From: Carallia brachiata
Taxonomy: Eukaryota; Streptophyta; Magnoliopsida; Malpighiales; Rhizophoraceae
DNA length: 64,000 bases
Assembly (NCBI GenBank): GCA_021464245.1
Contig: JADCRB010000028.1
Coordinates: forward strand, 6,057,067-6,121,066
Direction of reading: 5' to 3'
In this document: positions 38,689-50,420 of the stretch, in pieces
Layout of the letters: each line of letters begins with the position of its first letter
Position numbering within the stretch: the stretch's first letter is position 1
Program-made: the position numbers and the translations under genes
Notes under the pieces: generated by a model
What the model saw: only the letters and a program-made list of their open reading frames with translations
Database searches by the model: none
What the model was told of the DNA's origin: nothing

Positions 38689-39489
38689 ACTGCTGTTCTT
38701 TTACTAACTCTTAAATGGGAAAAATCTCAAGTTTCCTTTGTTGTGATATTGGATGTTTCTGAGAGGAATGGCCTGCTTCTTTTCGGCTGGGATGACTTCT
38801 TCATGTGGTTCGTGTCAACGTGAACTGTATATGTTTTGTAACGTATACCAGTACATATCATATCATATTATATAGAAAGACTTTCTGATTCTCATACAGA
38901 CCAGATCTCTTGCTTTCATCTTGTCTTATCCACCTCAGTAACGTATTTTTGCTTGCATTCTTGCGTTCTTCAGAAACTTTTGTGTACTATTAGGTGCATG
39001 TTCCTTTGTCATTTATGTTTTAACCCATTGCATGAAGATACATGATTACTTAGCACTTACCATACTGACACTTTCTTGAAAGAAAAAAGTTTGGATATGG
39101 CATGTTTAGTGTCTCTTGGGCTAAACCACCCTTGATTTTTGTTCACAAGTCTGCCAGTCCTGAACTTCACCTCTCATTTTTAGCTTCTGATGAATGGACA
39201 ATTTGTAACTGGAATTGATCAAGTTGAAGTTTAGCACACACTGTGTGGCCCTCAGCAGAGGCCTGCTAGGCTGCTACTCCAGTGTATAGGCTTGGCTATC
39301 CAAGCAAGTGGCAATCATGCAGCCACTAAATTACATCAACTCTTCTGGTATTGTTGTAATGACTATATATTGTTAAAAGGGATTAAGAGAGAAAAATGTG
39401 TGTGTGCTGATAATTTCGCATTTTAAACGCAGTAGTTGATTGTATTAGTATGATTATTAGATGTATATTTGTGACAGAATTAAAAAATA

Positions 39490-39595
39490 TATAAATAAAC
39501 GTAATAATAATTTAACATTTGAATCTCATCTATAAGATTGAAATGCCTCTAACCACTAATGGTTAGCCTAAGTAAGTTTGGGATTGTTCTAACAT
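39490..39595 (-). repeat. SINE-like fragment
   Basis: On the minus strand it reads GGCTAACCATTAGTGGTTAGA and then GAGATTCAAATG. This is the same A-box and B-box arrangement as the repeat at 24.7 kb, but shorter and more degraded. Confidence 0.4.
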
Positions 39596-39975
39596 ACAAT
39601 CTATATATCAAGCAGGGAGTCATCTCTTGTCATGTGCTAACCATCTCGAAAATTTTTTTTTGGTTAAAAAATATTGAAACACATTTAAATCTAATGTAGT
39701 TTTTCCGACTTTATAATACCAATGTAACTAAGCACGTGGCTGATATCAGGATTCTTTTTTTCTGGAAAATCAAAAAGCAAATTCACCAGAGAAGGTTACG
39801 CGGCCACATGTACTTAATTAAGTTAGAAGCAAATTCCTCAATGACTGCCAAGAGCCGCCAAACAGTTGGTATAATTACGCAGGATGAGTTAAACGTAAAT
39901 TTAATTTTATTGTACACTTTAATGAAATTCGAATCCACCCATTTATCTTGGTATTGCTCTAATTTGGTATTTGCT

Positions 39976-40431
39976 TAGAATGTACAATATTTCTAAAATA
40001 ATGAGTGTCTATGTCGGACACATGTGTCAAATATGACATTTGTGCAACACTCCTCAGACACGTGTCGATTTGAATAAATGTCGGACACTCTAAAATGTAT
40101 CTAACACCTCTAATATACAAGTCAGACAATTTTATATGTATTTAACATTTTAATTAATATATTACACATATATTTTATTTACTTAAATATTTTATTTCAT
40201 ATATATATATATACATATAATATATTTTTTAAATTGTGACTAAATTCTAAATTACATCATAAAATATCATAATAATAATAATTATAATTTATATATAAAA
40301 TTTTAAATTTATTAAAAATATTTAAATTACATATATACATATATAATATTTAATATATTTAATAATTATATTTATGTCATATCTGTATTTATATCGATCG
40401 TGCTATACCGTGTCCGTTTTCGTACATTCTA
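39976..40431. mobile_element. Possible small inverted-repeat (MITE-like) element upstream of the oxidoreductase gene
   Basis: The 10-base word TAGAATGTAC at 39976 is repeated as its exact reverse complement at 40422-40431. Between them are several TGTCGGACAC or GACACGTGTC-type words and an AT-rich centre with an AT run near 40201. No target-site duplication is visible, so the call is tentative. The right end is only about 90 bases from the start codon at 40522. Confidence 0.4.
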
Positions 40432-40521
40432 GGTATCCGCGAGCGTTTATTCACCGGGCCACAGCATCCGGTGGTCGGATTGGTGGTCTGTTATCTCCAC
40501 TTCTTTCTTCCTAAACAAACA

Positions 40522-43500
40522 ATGAACACTTTCCTTCAGTCTAACCCCTCCATTACCTTTCTCTCTGCTCTCCCTCTCCAACCTCTTAGACTCCCTCAAA
40601 AGTCCTCAACTTTACCAATCTCCTTCAACGGTTCACCACCCAAAACCCTGACAATTTTTTGCACTTCCAAACCCAACAGCAAGAGGCCCTCCAAGGATAG
40701 CCCCAGACCCACATCTAAGAACCGCAAGAAATCATCTTATGGCACCTCAAGGAGGTCAATTCTCAAGAAAACGTTCAACCAGGAACAGGTTGTCTTCAAT
40801 GGCCAAGTCCAGGATGAACCCCACGTGGGGATAATAGGAGGAGGCATGGCAGGCCTGGTGTGTGCTTTGAGCTTGGAGAAGAGAGGGCTCAAGTCTACCG
40901 TTTTCGACACGGTTGGTCAGTTTTCTCCTTCTCGAATTGAAAGTTTTTTTTTTTTTTCCTTTTTGTTGGCGGAAAAAAGTATACTCAGTTCAGAAGAAAA
41001 GTTGTCGAAAGAATTTTCATAATTTAACGAGTTGACAATTTTCTGCAACTATGAATCATATTGTGTAGTGAAAAAAATAGTGATTTTTTTTTTCTTTTGT
41101 CATTGTACTTGTAACAATGTAATTGCACAAAGAATTTACGTAATTGTATTATGGAAAATTTTTCCGGAAAATTCCTCCGGACGTGTAATGGAGCCTTTTG
41201 TGGACCATGCTTGTGAGTTGTAGCTGAGAATGTGTTAAAGTTTGTATGTATGATAGTTTGATCTTAGTGGTGCTTATAATTGTTTAGGGAAATCATGGCT
41301 TGGGGGGAAGAATGGCAACTAGAGTAATTGATCCTCAGCCACTGATATTTGATCATGCGGCTCAATTCTTTACTGTGAGTGATCCTCGCTTTGCTGAGTT
41401 GGTGGATTATTGGCTGGAGAAAGGCCTAATTCAACAATGGCTTGGTACAATAGGAGAGCTTGAAGTGGGTGGTCAATTTGTACCTTTTCCTTCTTCGCCT
41501 CCAAGATACATTGGTGTTAATGGGATGCGCTCTCTTGCTGACTCTATATTAGCTCAGGTTATTGTCCTTACCGGTTTGTCTAGTTTATTCTATGGGCCAA
41601 ATTAAGATCAAAACCAACCACGGTCAGCCAAAATTTGACCTGATTATACAAAACTTTGATTCAATTTCGGTCACAAAAGTTCCCAGATAATGAAAGCCTT
41701 CATTTTGATTTGAGAAACCAGTAATTACTAACATCTGAATTGTAACCTTTTGTGGCATCCTAAGAAAACCATGCAAAATAACTTTTGCTCGAGTGTGTGA
41801 CTTTAAAGATGTTGCTAGGCTTGTGTTGTGTAACTCCTCTCTAATTATTCGATGTCATTGGTATACTTACTATAATGGTTATGATTGCTAATGACTTTTA
41901 GGCGGAAATATATGAATTATCAGACAACTTTTGGAGAGGTTAAATTATTATGATTGCTGCTAATTTATTAGGCAACTTCCTAAATAAAAGTTTATGAAGC
42001 ACTACTGTTCTTATATTTCAGACTCTTGTGGTGTATGGTTATCTATTTTTAGCCTTGCTGTAGGTGATGGTCATCTATTTTTAGCCTTTGGCTATCAATT
42101 TTGTCATGTAGGTGATAATTGAACTTGCTGCAGACTCACATGGTTAATGTGGTGAGGCCTTGCTGGATAAGTAAAGTTGAACCGTTCAATGGGATGTGGC
42201 ACCTGAGTGAGAATGGAAAACCTCATGGGCAGTTCGATGCCATTGTTATTGCACACAATGGTAGGTTGGTGCCTCTATTACTTCTTTTTCTCTCTAGTTT
42301 GTAATTATGTAAGTATGTTCAGGATAGCACAGTTGGTTCAGTGACTATTTTACTTTTTTTCAAGGGAGATGCCCCATGGTTGTTGTACAATCACCATAAT
42401 TTTCGGTTCAGGGGTTTTGTGTCCATGATGTCACATGGTTTTGCTGAAGCATCAGACATTTTTTTTTATCTTTTATATATTGAGATAGGTTTACCTAGAA
42501 CTTTTATTTACGCTAAAGGACGTAGCCGGAACAGATCACAATGTGTTCTATGCAATTTGTCATATGCTTCTTGTCAAAAAAGTTCTGCTGCGGAGTGACT
42601 ACTTGAATGGCATTGTAAATTCTAGCACGCAGAAATTGTATTGTGTCCTTTTGTTTTCTGTTGTCTATATCAACTCCTAACAATTTGGAATTTGGTGCAG
42701 TTTCCTCTGCTTGTAGTATTTTTGTAAAATGTAAAAACATGAATTTTTTTTTTTTATTTAATGGAGACTTCTTGGTGACATTCTTTTGACAATACTGTTA
42801 TCTTCTAACTGAAACTGTCATTCTTAAGCCATGTCTCTGGTTTACCTATATAATTTCATCTGTGCTTGACAGGAAAATGTGCAAATCGCTTGCTTGCTTC
42901 TTCTGGCTTGCCTCTAATAGTGAGGCAAATGAAGGTATGCCTATATCTTTTATTTCTGTGCTGTCATGGTCTCATGCTTCGGGCTGAACCTTTTGAACCA
43001 TTTGACACTGCTCTTTTTTCAGAGGCTGGAACTCAGCTCTATATGGGCCCTCCTCGCTGCATTTGAGGATCCACTTCCTATCCCAACTGGTGCACCTGCC
43101 TTTGAAGGAGCTTTTGTGAAAGGAATTGATTCTGTCTCTTGGATGGGAAACAACTCTCTGAAGCTTTCAAGTTCTAATAGTAATGGTCCTCACTGTTGGA
43201 CAATTTTCAGCAGTGCAGCTTATGGGAAGAGCAACAAAGTTCCACAGGTTAGTCATCAGCGAGGAGCAGTTATGGCTCTTTTTCTTCCTCGTGAGACCAA
43301 ATTGCATGTTGAAACACAATTAAAAGAGTTAAACCATTGTCACTTTGTCCATTCCAGTAATCCACCATATGAACCAGAATTTTGATATCTAATGTTTGGG
43401 TTCAGCAGTTTAGGTTAAATAAGGTGGCCAGATGACCACAAGACTCATTTCACAAGTCGCAGCAAGCATTGACTTCAATTTATGTGGATTTTTAATAGTC

Positions 43501-44430
43501 TTTATTAGTAATCAGTATTTCGTTTTCCTTTTGCCAATTCAAGCAGTGCTCCTATTAGCAAAATTAAAGTTATAAATGTTTTTTTTTTCCTTGATTGCCA
43601 TTACGTACTTTTCTTGTGGGATTAGGAAAATATCCCCACAGCAACAGCAGAGAAAGTGAAGGCAGGCATGCTTGAGGGTGTTGAATCTGCACTAGGACTA
43701 AGAAAAGGCTCACTGCAAAAGCCCTTTTACAGTCGAGTGCAACTTTGGTAATATTGAATTCATAGCATTACTACTAGCATTGCTAAATTGTTTTATATTT
43801 GCTCAAAGGAAAAGTTAAAAGTTCAAAATTCAAGGGAAATTTTCTCAACCACATTCATTCAGCTCAATTGTTTTCTTTCTGGTCATGCAGGGGTGCAGCT
43901 CTTCCAACTAACACTCCAAGTATCCCTTGCATCTTTGATCCTCTAGGACGGGCCGGTATTTGTGGTGACTGGCTTTTAGGATCAAATGTAGAATCAGCAG
44001 CTATTAGCGGCATGGCTCTGGCCAATCATGTAAGTGCTACGATGACTCACATAGGATATTTTCTCACTTATTGCTCATTCTTTATGCCAAAATGGTTTTT
44101 TAAAATTTTGATAGCACAAATCTTTGTTTGGCTACAGATGAAACAGAATGTATCCACGAGCATCTATGTGCTGCGTATATGATTTTTGGCAATCAATTCT
44201 AAGTTAGGTTTCGCAGAATTTTGGCATTGATAAATGATCGCTTTGTGGAATATATGACGCAGATTGCAGACTATGTACGAAGTGGCGGAGCTCGTCCTGA
44301 GGAATTTGCTGTTGGTTTGCGCAATGAGTTTCAACGACTTGAAAGTCATGATATTGGACAGTTTTCTGGGTTGGAGTCTATGGCACAAACTAACAAGGTT
44401 CAGGCATACCAATCATTATCAAGTACATGA
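40522..44430 (+). CDS. Plastid-type FAD/NAD(P)-binding oxidoreductase (renalase-like), intact
   Basis: The family is the plant and cyanobacterial FAD/NAD(P)-binding oxidoreductases related to renalase and amine oxidases (Arabidopsis At3g04650). The substrate is not known to me. Eight exons join in frame: 40522-40911, 41288-41557, 42134-42260, 42873-42934, 43023-43247, 43626-43747, 43891-44029 and 44263-44430, giving 500 residues. The first roughly 95 residues are rich in Ser, Pro, Lys and Arg, suggesting a chloroplast transit peptide. The dinucleotide fold is at about 102-130 with GGGMAG at 106-111, followed by GLGGRM at 134-139. The conserved C-terminal FAD contact is GICGDWLLGSNVESA. All introns are GT-AG and there are no stops. 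The second of two nearby ATGs is not needed: the ATG at 40522 gives the full transit peptide. Confidence 0.9.
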
Positions 44431-45840
44431 AAGTTCAGGGGCCCCTTAACACTAGTTAGGTTTTATTGAAGCTTGGCCAGAGACTCAAAACTATCAATTT
44501 TTTTTTTTTTTTTTGCTTCCATCTAATTAATTTCTTAAATGTTAATTATAATTTTGTCACCATGTGGCATATTCCAAATGTTTTAAAGTCCCATTGTACA
44601 ATTATGTAGTGTCATTGTCAATTGTGATAACTCATTTGGAGCCAAAATGCTGTTTCAAAGTCACATCTTGGTTCCACTATTTCGTGGAAAGAAATAGATA
44701 TTGCATAATTTTAGCTATGGGCGCCAGTGGGTTCTTATCCTGAATGCTGTTTGGTTATTTCCCCAAGCATGGCAACAAGGTGAGATGGGAGGACCAGACT
44801 TCATGTTTGATCTTTTCTTGTGGGATTTTGTTGGCATCATTTCCTAGCTCAAGTAGAGGCCGTTTCCATTATGTCATCGTTTTGAAACATTTGGAGAATG
44901 AAGACAATTGTTGGTTGGCGAATTACAAGTGAGAAAATCTTACCTTCTTGATATCACATTCATTCACAAGCTGCATCTCCTATCCTTGGCCTTTTTCAAT
45001 TCAGTTGCACCAAAATCTCTCTTGCACTTTGCCTTGGTTACTTCAAAATCCCCACTAGACACCAAAAGCCCATTGAGACCATTACCGCATTCCACGGATC
45101 AGTTTCTTTAAACTCCTATTCCCATGGGTGTAGGCTTAGTAGGATCAAAGTGATACAAATCATAGGATGATTATATTAAAAAAAAATAAAAGAAAGATAA
45201 ATTATTAGATAACGTTAAATAGGTTGTATGCACACTTATATCTTCTTAACGTACACTCACGTAGTCGTACTCTCCTCGACATTCTCTTTGGATCTTACCT
45301 TGTTTTTCATTATTATCAATTGAGCTATCTAAAGGGGATTAAGATGCTTCATTTAGCACTCATGGTTGTCAAAAGTGTTTTAAGTAGCCGTATTTATCAA
45401 CGAACTGAATCTGGCCTTTTTGACTCATTTAGTTTAGTGGATAAACCCACTAAGGAAAAAAGGTAAAACAGGTTGTACTTGGTAGTATAGTAAAACAGAT
45501 TGTACTTGGTAGTATACAACAGATAATATGCGAAATTTCATGCAGAATAAGAAACATCTGCTTAAACTGAAACTTGTTATAAACAAGAATTGCAACTCTA
45601 ATGTTTGATAACACAAAAGTTTTAAGCTTTTTGATCCCTATATAAGTGCAGCTCAAACCAGATTCACCCAAAAGCTCAATACTTTGATAAGCAAGTCTGC
45701 TCTGCTATATCTGTCTCTGGTTTGAACCACATAAATATATATTCAGCAGTAATTTACATATAAAGTCCATTCAACTTCAGTTGGATCTGAATATTTTAAA
45801 CTTTGTTGAAATGAGATGGAATTAAGACATCCACTACCTG
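44431..45840. other. Convergent intergenic region between oxidoreductase and WRKY genes
   Basis: It carries the 3'UTRs of two genes that point at each other. A 16-base T run lies at about 44498. Two adjacent copies of a roughly 28-base word around GTAAAACAGGTTGTACTTGGTAGTA lie near 45464-45520. No further gene is supported. Confidence 0.55.
45464..45518. repeat. Short tandem repeat, about 27-base period, two copies
   Basis: Two adjacent units share AAAACAG, TTGTACTTGGTAGTATA and differ by a few bases. They lie in the 3' flank of the WRKY gene. Confidence 0.65.
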
Positions 45841-47256
45841 TCATGTGTTGGCAGATTGTGTTGCAAGGAACCTGGAATGAATATGATCGCCTTCATAAGT
45901 GATAATTAACATAGAAGGGTCTTCTGGGCATCTCTCAACATGCTTCCTTGCTGGGCAACCTCTCACACTGCTACATTTATAGTATCCCCTGCACCACAGA
46001 TAGTAGCATAGCATGAATCCCAAAAAGACTTAATTGCTTGCAGTAAGGATTTATTCATAAAACAGAAGTGGCTACCTAAGAAAAACTATTTTCCCAAATA
46101 TTTTATGAGCCTGTTTACCAGGAAATGGAGATACAAACATTAGTATTGAGTAACTGAAGAAGGGAAAAAAAAGGGGAAAATTTATACACTCATATCATGA
46201 GACTTGTAGCTAACTATTGGAGTGCCCTATAGAAAAGCTTGATTCAGACATACCTAGGATGTGGAGAGCCCTTGATTGGTTTTTGCCCATATTTCCTCCA
46301 TGAATATTCATCAGGAGGAATATCTGCCACCTTGTTACTAATAGCAGGCACCTTTATAGACCTTTTCACCCTCAATTTTCTGGAGCAAAAATAATCATGG
46401 TTGCAATCAAAATTAGCCAAAAGCAGCAGAATTGAAATGTAAGGAAGGGATTTGATTCTGACCTCCTCTTTGAACAATGATATTTACCACTAGCACTACA
46501 TTTTGCATTTCCATCTTCTTCCCTTACAGAAAACCTTGTCCTTGTCTGTTGTGAGATCTTATCAGATGACTGAGGCACACCAATCAAATGGAATGAATCT
46601 CCACCAAAGTTGGTCACAGTTACATCCAAGCTCAGAGATGATCCAAATGACTTTGTCGATGACATGGTTGGTGAGCAACTGGAGCCATCAAACTTGAGGT
46701 TTATCGCGCTATTACTCCTCCAGTACAACACATCAGGTTGATACTTCATTTGCTGCTGGTGCTGCTGAATCTGCATCCTTTGGAGATGCTGCTTTTGTCC
46801 TTGAAGACATTGGTAGTGTTGTGATGGCCTTGCTTGGACAATTTGGAGAGAGGGCCTTGTCAGAGAGTTCATTTCAAGTACTGGTTTTTCCAGAAACATG
46901 TTGTGAGTAGTTTGAATACAAGGCCTAGACTTGGAATCCATTTCAGGTGGTGTGGTTTCCAGAGAATTGGCAGGCACGATTTGGAGGGGCTTTGGCGCCA
47001 AAATTGTTTTGCAGTTAGGACTTTCTAAGAAGATGCTTTGAGGTAAAGATGATCTTAACTTCTTGAACTTTCTCACTCTTTTATGGCCTAATCCATTGTT
47101 TAAAAGAAACACCACTCTCTTAAACTTGAGCACAGCCTCTCCAGTCTCCGCTATCAGGTTCCTATGCTCAACTTGGTCTTTGGCTTGGCTCAAGAGGCCA
47201 AGAAATCTATGGCAGCTCTCTGCCGCTGCCTTGTAAGCCTCTTCAACCTCCTCCAT
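45841..47256 (-). CDS. Group IId WRKY transcription factor, intact
   Basis: A nuclear DNA-binding factor that recognises W-box elements; group IId members bind calmodulin. Exons are 47256-46463, 46379-46254 and 45988-45841, giving 355 residues. The N-terminus has [12 protein letters not shown], the calmodulin-binding segment, and a Gln-rich stretch near the middle. The HARF-type region is degenerate ([11 protein letters not shown]). The basic block [16 protein letters not shown] precedes the WRKY domain: WRKYGQK at 292-298 and a zinc finger C312-x5-C318 ... H342-x-H344. The last spacing residue is Ile where Asn is usual (GDHIHS). The intron after the PR of SPHPR is the standard WRKY intron. 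The start [19 protein letters not shown] is typical; an upstream frame extension lacks an ATG. The closest types are WRKY39, WRKY74 and WRKY21; WRKY39 is favoured by gene order. Confidence 0.92.
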
Positions 47257-50061
47257 GACCAAACTCAAAAGAAGTAGGCCTCAAGTTGATGAGACCTTTA
47301 AACCCCAGTAAACAAGAACCCCAATCAGAGAGCTGTAATTATCATCACAAAACAAAATACTCAAAACCCATTTCCAAAAATTGCATATATCCAGTTGGGT
47401 ATTGATTCACAAAGAGAATTCAAGCACTGTCGAAAAATTTCTTTGAAACGTAACTAAACTAATGATTAAATGCTCAGTGAAATGAAGACTAAAAAAATGA
47501 ATCTAATATTTGTTTAATACTAATTCTGATTAGGAAAACTGGCAAGAAATCTCACAGAAGGATTTTAAAAAAAAAAAAAACAAAGAAATTGACAACAACA
47601 ACAACAAGGTCAGACCTTGCAAGACTTGATCAATTATATCATATTAGATTATCCCATGGTGTGAACAACAAGACTAGAGCTTTATTTCTGGGGGTTGTTA
47701 AACTGACCCAAAAGAAAACAAACTATATCCTTTAGCTAACTTGAAGACTCATCAGAAAAAGGGAAAAAGGTAAAGAATCCAACAGAGACAGCGCCAGAGA
47801 GAGAAGACTCATTAGCAAGTTATGTTCTCAGAAGTGGCAGAGAGCAACAAAGAGACTGACATCTCTGTCAAAGATCCTGATGTTGGCTCCACCAAAGACC
47901 AACTTATTGCACTATATTAAATTTTAGACATAACTCAACTCCAACAGGTTCAATCATGATCATCTATTGCTTCTTTGATATTGCATAATAATAAAAAAAT
48001 TAAAATAAAAAATGGAAGTAAAGATATTTGAGATTATTTACAATCATTTTTAATTATTCATTTACACCGTCATTTTTAATTGTTTATTCACTTTCCTGAT
48101 CCACTTCAGTTACTTTTTTTAACAAATTTTTTTTTGTTCAGTTTTTAATCTTTCGGTTATAAAAAAATTATACAAAATAAAAAGATTTTATATCAATGTT
48201 TACAATATCACTTAAAATCTCTGTTATCTTATAAACAATGTTATTTATATAATATAAAATATCTTTTATGTAAAATAAGATTTTATTTTTCAAATGAATC
48301 TATTGATATTTGTATCCAAAAATAATTTCCCTTCATTTTAAGCCTCATTACAAGTATGAGTGTAACTTGCCGCATTTAAAAAAAAATAAAATTAATAGTT
48401 ATGATAAAAGTACGTATGGACTCAGCATATGTAACAATTCATGGTGTTTGTATAACTTTCCGGTTCATTTATCTTTTTTTTTTTAATCATCTTTGCTTAA
48501 TTTCTTTAACAAGAAAATTCTTTTTTATTTATATACTATTATACAGTCATATAATCTGCGATACGTAAAAGATACGTAATTAATTCAATAATTTATTTAT
48601 TTTTTTAAAATTTAATATTTTTTTATAATTCAAAAATATAAATTTTTATATATTAATTTTATATCAATTATTATGTATTTACGTAACTTTTTTTTTTTAA
48701 TTTACGTAAATTTTTCTTTTTATTTTATTTTATTTTTTCGTCGATAGTTCTAAGGATTGTGCACTTCCATACTTTTGTTGGACTGCCCTACAAAGGAGGG
48801 CCCAATATTCCACTCTGGTCAGTGCAAATCCGGAGACAGCCGCTAATCATGGAGGGAACAGATTTTGCCACGTTGACACATCCTGACACTTAACGTTGAT
48901 TATGTTACGTAACGTACAATGGAAATGTCAGGATACGAAAACACAGTTGACTCAAACAGAAGTTGTCTGTGCGCTTTTCCGAGTCCTATGATTCCCAGTC
49001 TGTTCCATGTGAAATCAATTTCGCTGGGGTCAGTTACATGCGGGCACAAAAATAGACTTATGAGTTGATATATTATAATAAGCGATTTTGTTCTTACAAC
49101 AAATTGTTTAGAGTTTATTAAAAAATAAATTATAAATATTTTTATATTTTAATACAAAATTTAAGCTATTTGATGTAAAAATAAAACTACCTATTATGAT
49201 ACGTTGATTTTTATATCTATTTTTTTTATGTCTGTGTCTTTTTTCTTTAGTAGTAACCGGATTCACTTGTCTAATTACTGTTAAGTTGATTAGTGGGTTG
49301 ATCTCTAGTGAATTCACTTATTCATATATAAAGATTCAAAATTTAGAAAAGACTTTTTTTGTTTTAAGGTCAAGAAAAGACATTTATTGAAAAGAAAAAA
49401 TTGTGGTTTTGTATTGTCAGTTTTATAATATATAATTGTACGTAATAAGTTCTGTAAATATATCTAATCATCATAATAATATGATATAAATCATCGTTTA
49501 AAATGTATCAAGTTAATAACATCTATATAATGGAACTTTTGATTTTAATATTTTGTCCAATCATGTTACATTAATTTGGAAATCTAAGTAAACCCTTGGA
49601 TGATATTTGCTCGCTAAATGACGATAAACACTTTAAAAGCACTCCCAAAAAATCCATTAAAAAAATTACAACAATCATTTTTAAATAGATATGTAATCTG
49701 AACTTGACTACTTAGCAAGACTGCTACCAAAATATTTTATGACAGATAAAATAGTCAATGATGAATTCCAACTCATTGAATATGACACATACATTGTCAT
49801 CTAATAATTCTCATATATTTCTTTATTTGTAAATGGAAGATAGAGTTAGAATTGTTCTGGGTGAGTGACATCTGCACCAATAATTTAGTTTGGAGATCTT
49901 GCCTATCTTGTAATTGAAGATCAACTGATCTTCCACTACATTATTGAAAACAAAAATATTGAGTGAGCACATATTTTTTTGACATTGACGTTAATAATAT
50001 ATACCTATACCCATAGTGATAATGTATTCTACAGATATAAAGATACGATAAACCACTCTTG
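47257..50061. other. Upstream region of the WRKY gene
   Basis: No gene. The first 600-700 bases probably hold the WRKY leader, including an ACAACAACAACAACAAG tract near 47590. Beyond about 48 kb the DNA is AT-rich. W-box cores are noted separately. Confidence 0.55.
48873..48951. promoter_or_regulatory. Pair of W-box cores in the distal WRKY promoter
   Basis: TTGACA occurs at 48873-48878 and TTGACT, a full W-box core, at 48947-48952, about 1.6-1.7 kb upstream of the WRKY start. A third core on the other strand lies at about 47863. WRKY genes often regulate themselves or each other through such sites, but with such short motifs chance occurrence is quite possible. Confidence 0.3.
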
Positions 50062-50075
50062 AAGTAATGTTCTTG

Positions 50076-50406
50076 AATGGGGAATGCATCCCAAGACGGA
50101 ATGGGATTTAGACTACTACAGGGCAATGATTGGGGAATGCAAACAACTGATAAATCGCCCTTGGTACTGCAAGATTCAACACACACTTCGTGAAGGAAAT
50201 TATTGTGCCTACTTTATGGCAAATAAAGAATGTGGAGGGAGCTCTTCGCTCACCATTTGGGAAACACACCCCCAACACCCCCGAAGGGATTATGGCCTCT
50301 ACTGTAAGCTGACACGATTGATGTAAGTCGCCATCGTGGTGGCTAGCTTTCATTATTTGCTTTGTACTTCTTAATTCTTTATCTAAGAATCAGAAAAAAA
50401 AAAAAA
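50076..50406 (+). mobile_element. 5'-truncated LINE insertion with target-site duplication
   Basis: A 331-base insertion flanked by perfect 14-base duplications, AAGTAATGTTCTTG at 50062-50075 and 50407-50420. It ends in a run of A. The sense strand encodes an RNase H-like C-terminus with CKQLIN, WYCKIQHTLREGN and CAYFMAN. This corresponds to the RVT_3/RNase H end of plant L1-type non-LTR retrotransposons, where the usual motif is REGN or REAN followed by CAD. The catalytic Asp of CAD reads Tyr here. Everything upstream of this domain was lost at insertion. Confidence 0.88.
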
Positions 50407-50420
50407 AAGTAATGTTCTTG

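Larger units (their letters stand above)
38689..40521. other. Intergenic region between the WVD2-like and oxidoreductase genes
   Basis: It contains the 3'UTR of the WVD2-like gene up to about 38.9 kb. A SINE-like fragment near 39.5 kb and an inverted-repeat element at about 39976-40431 are listed separately. No additional gene is supported. Confidence 0.6.

Noticed and set aside
44740..45111. Moderately GC-balanced segment with short frames on both strands behind the oxidoreductase gene
   Set aside because: The minus strand has a 40-residue run but it matches no family I recognise, has no start or splice context and is interrupted by stops.
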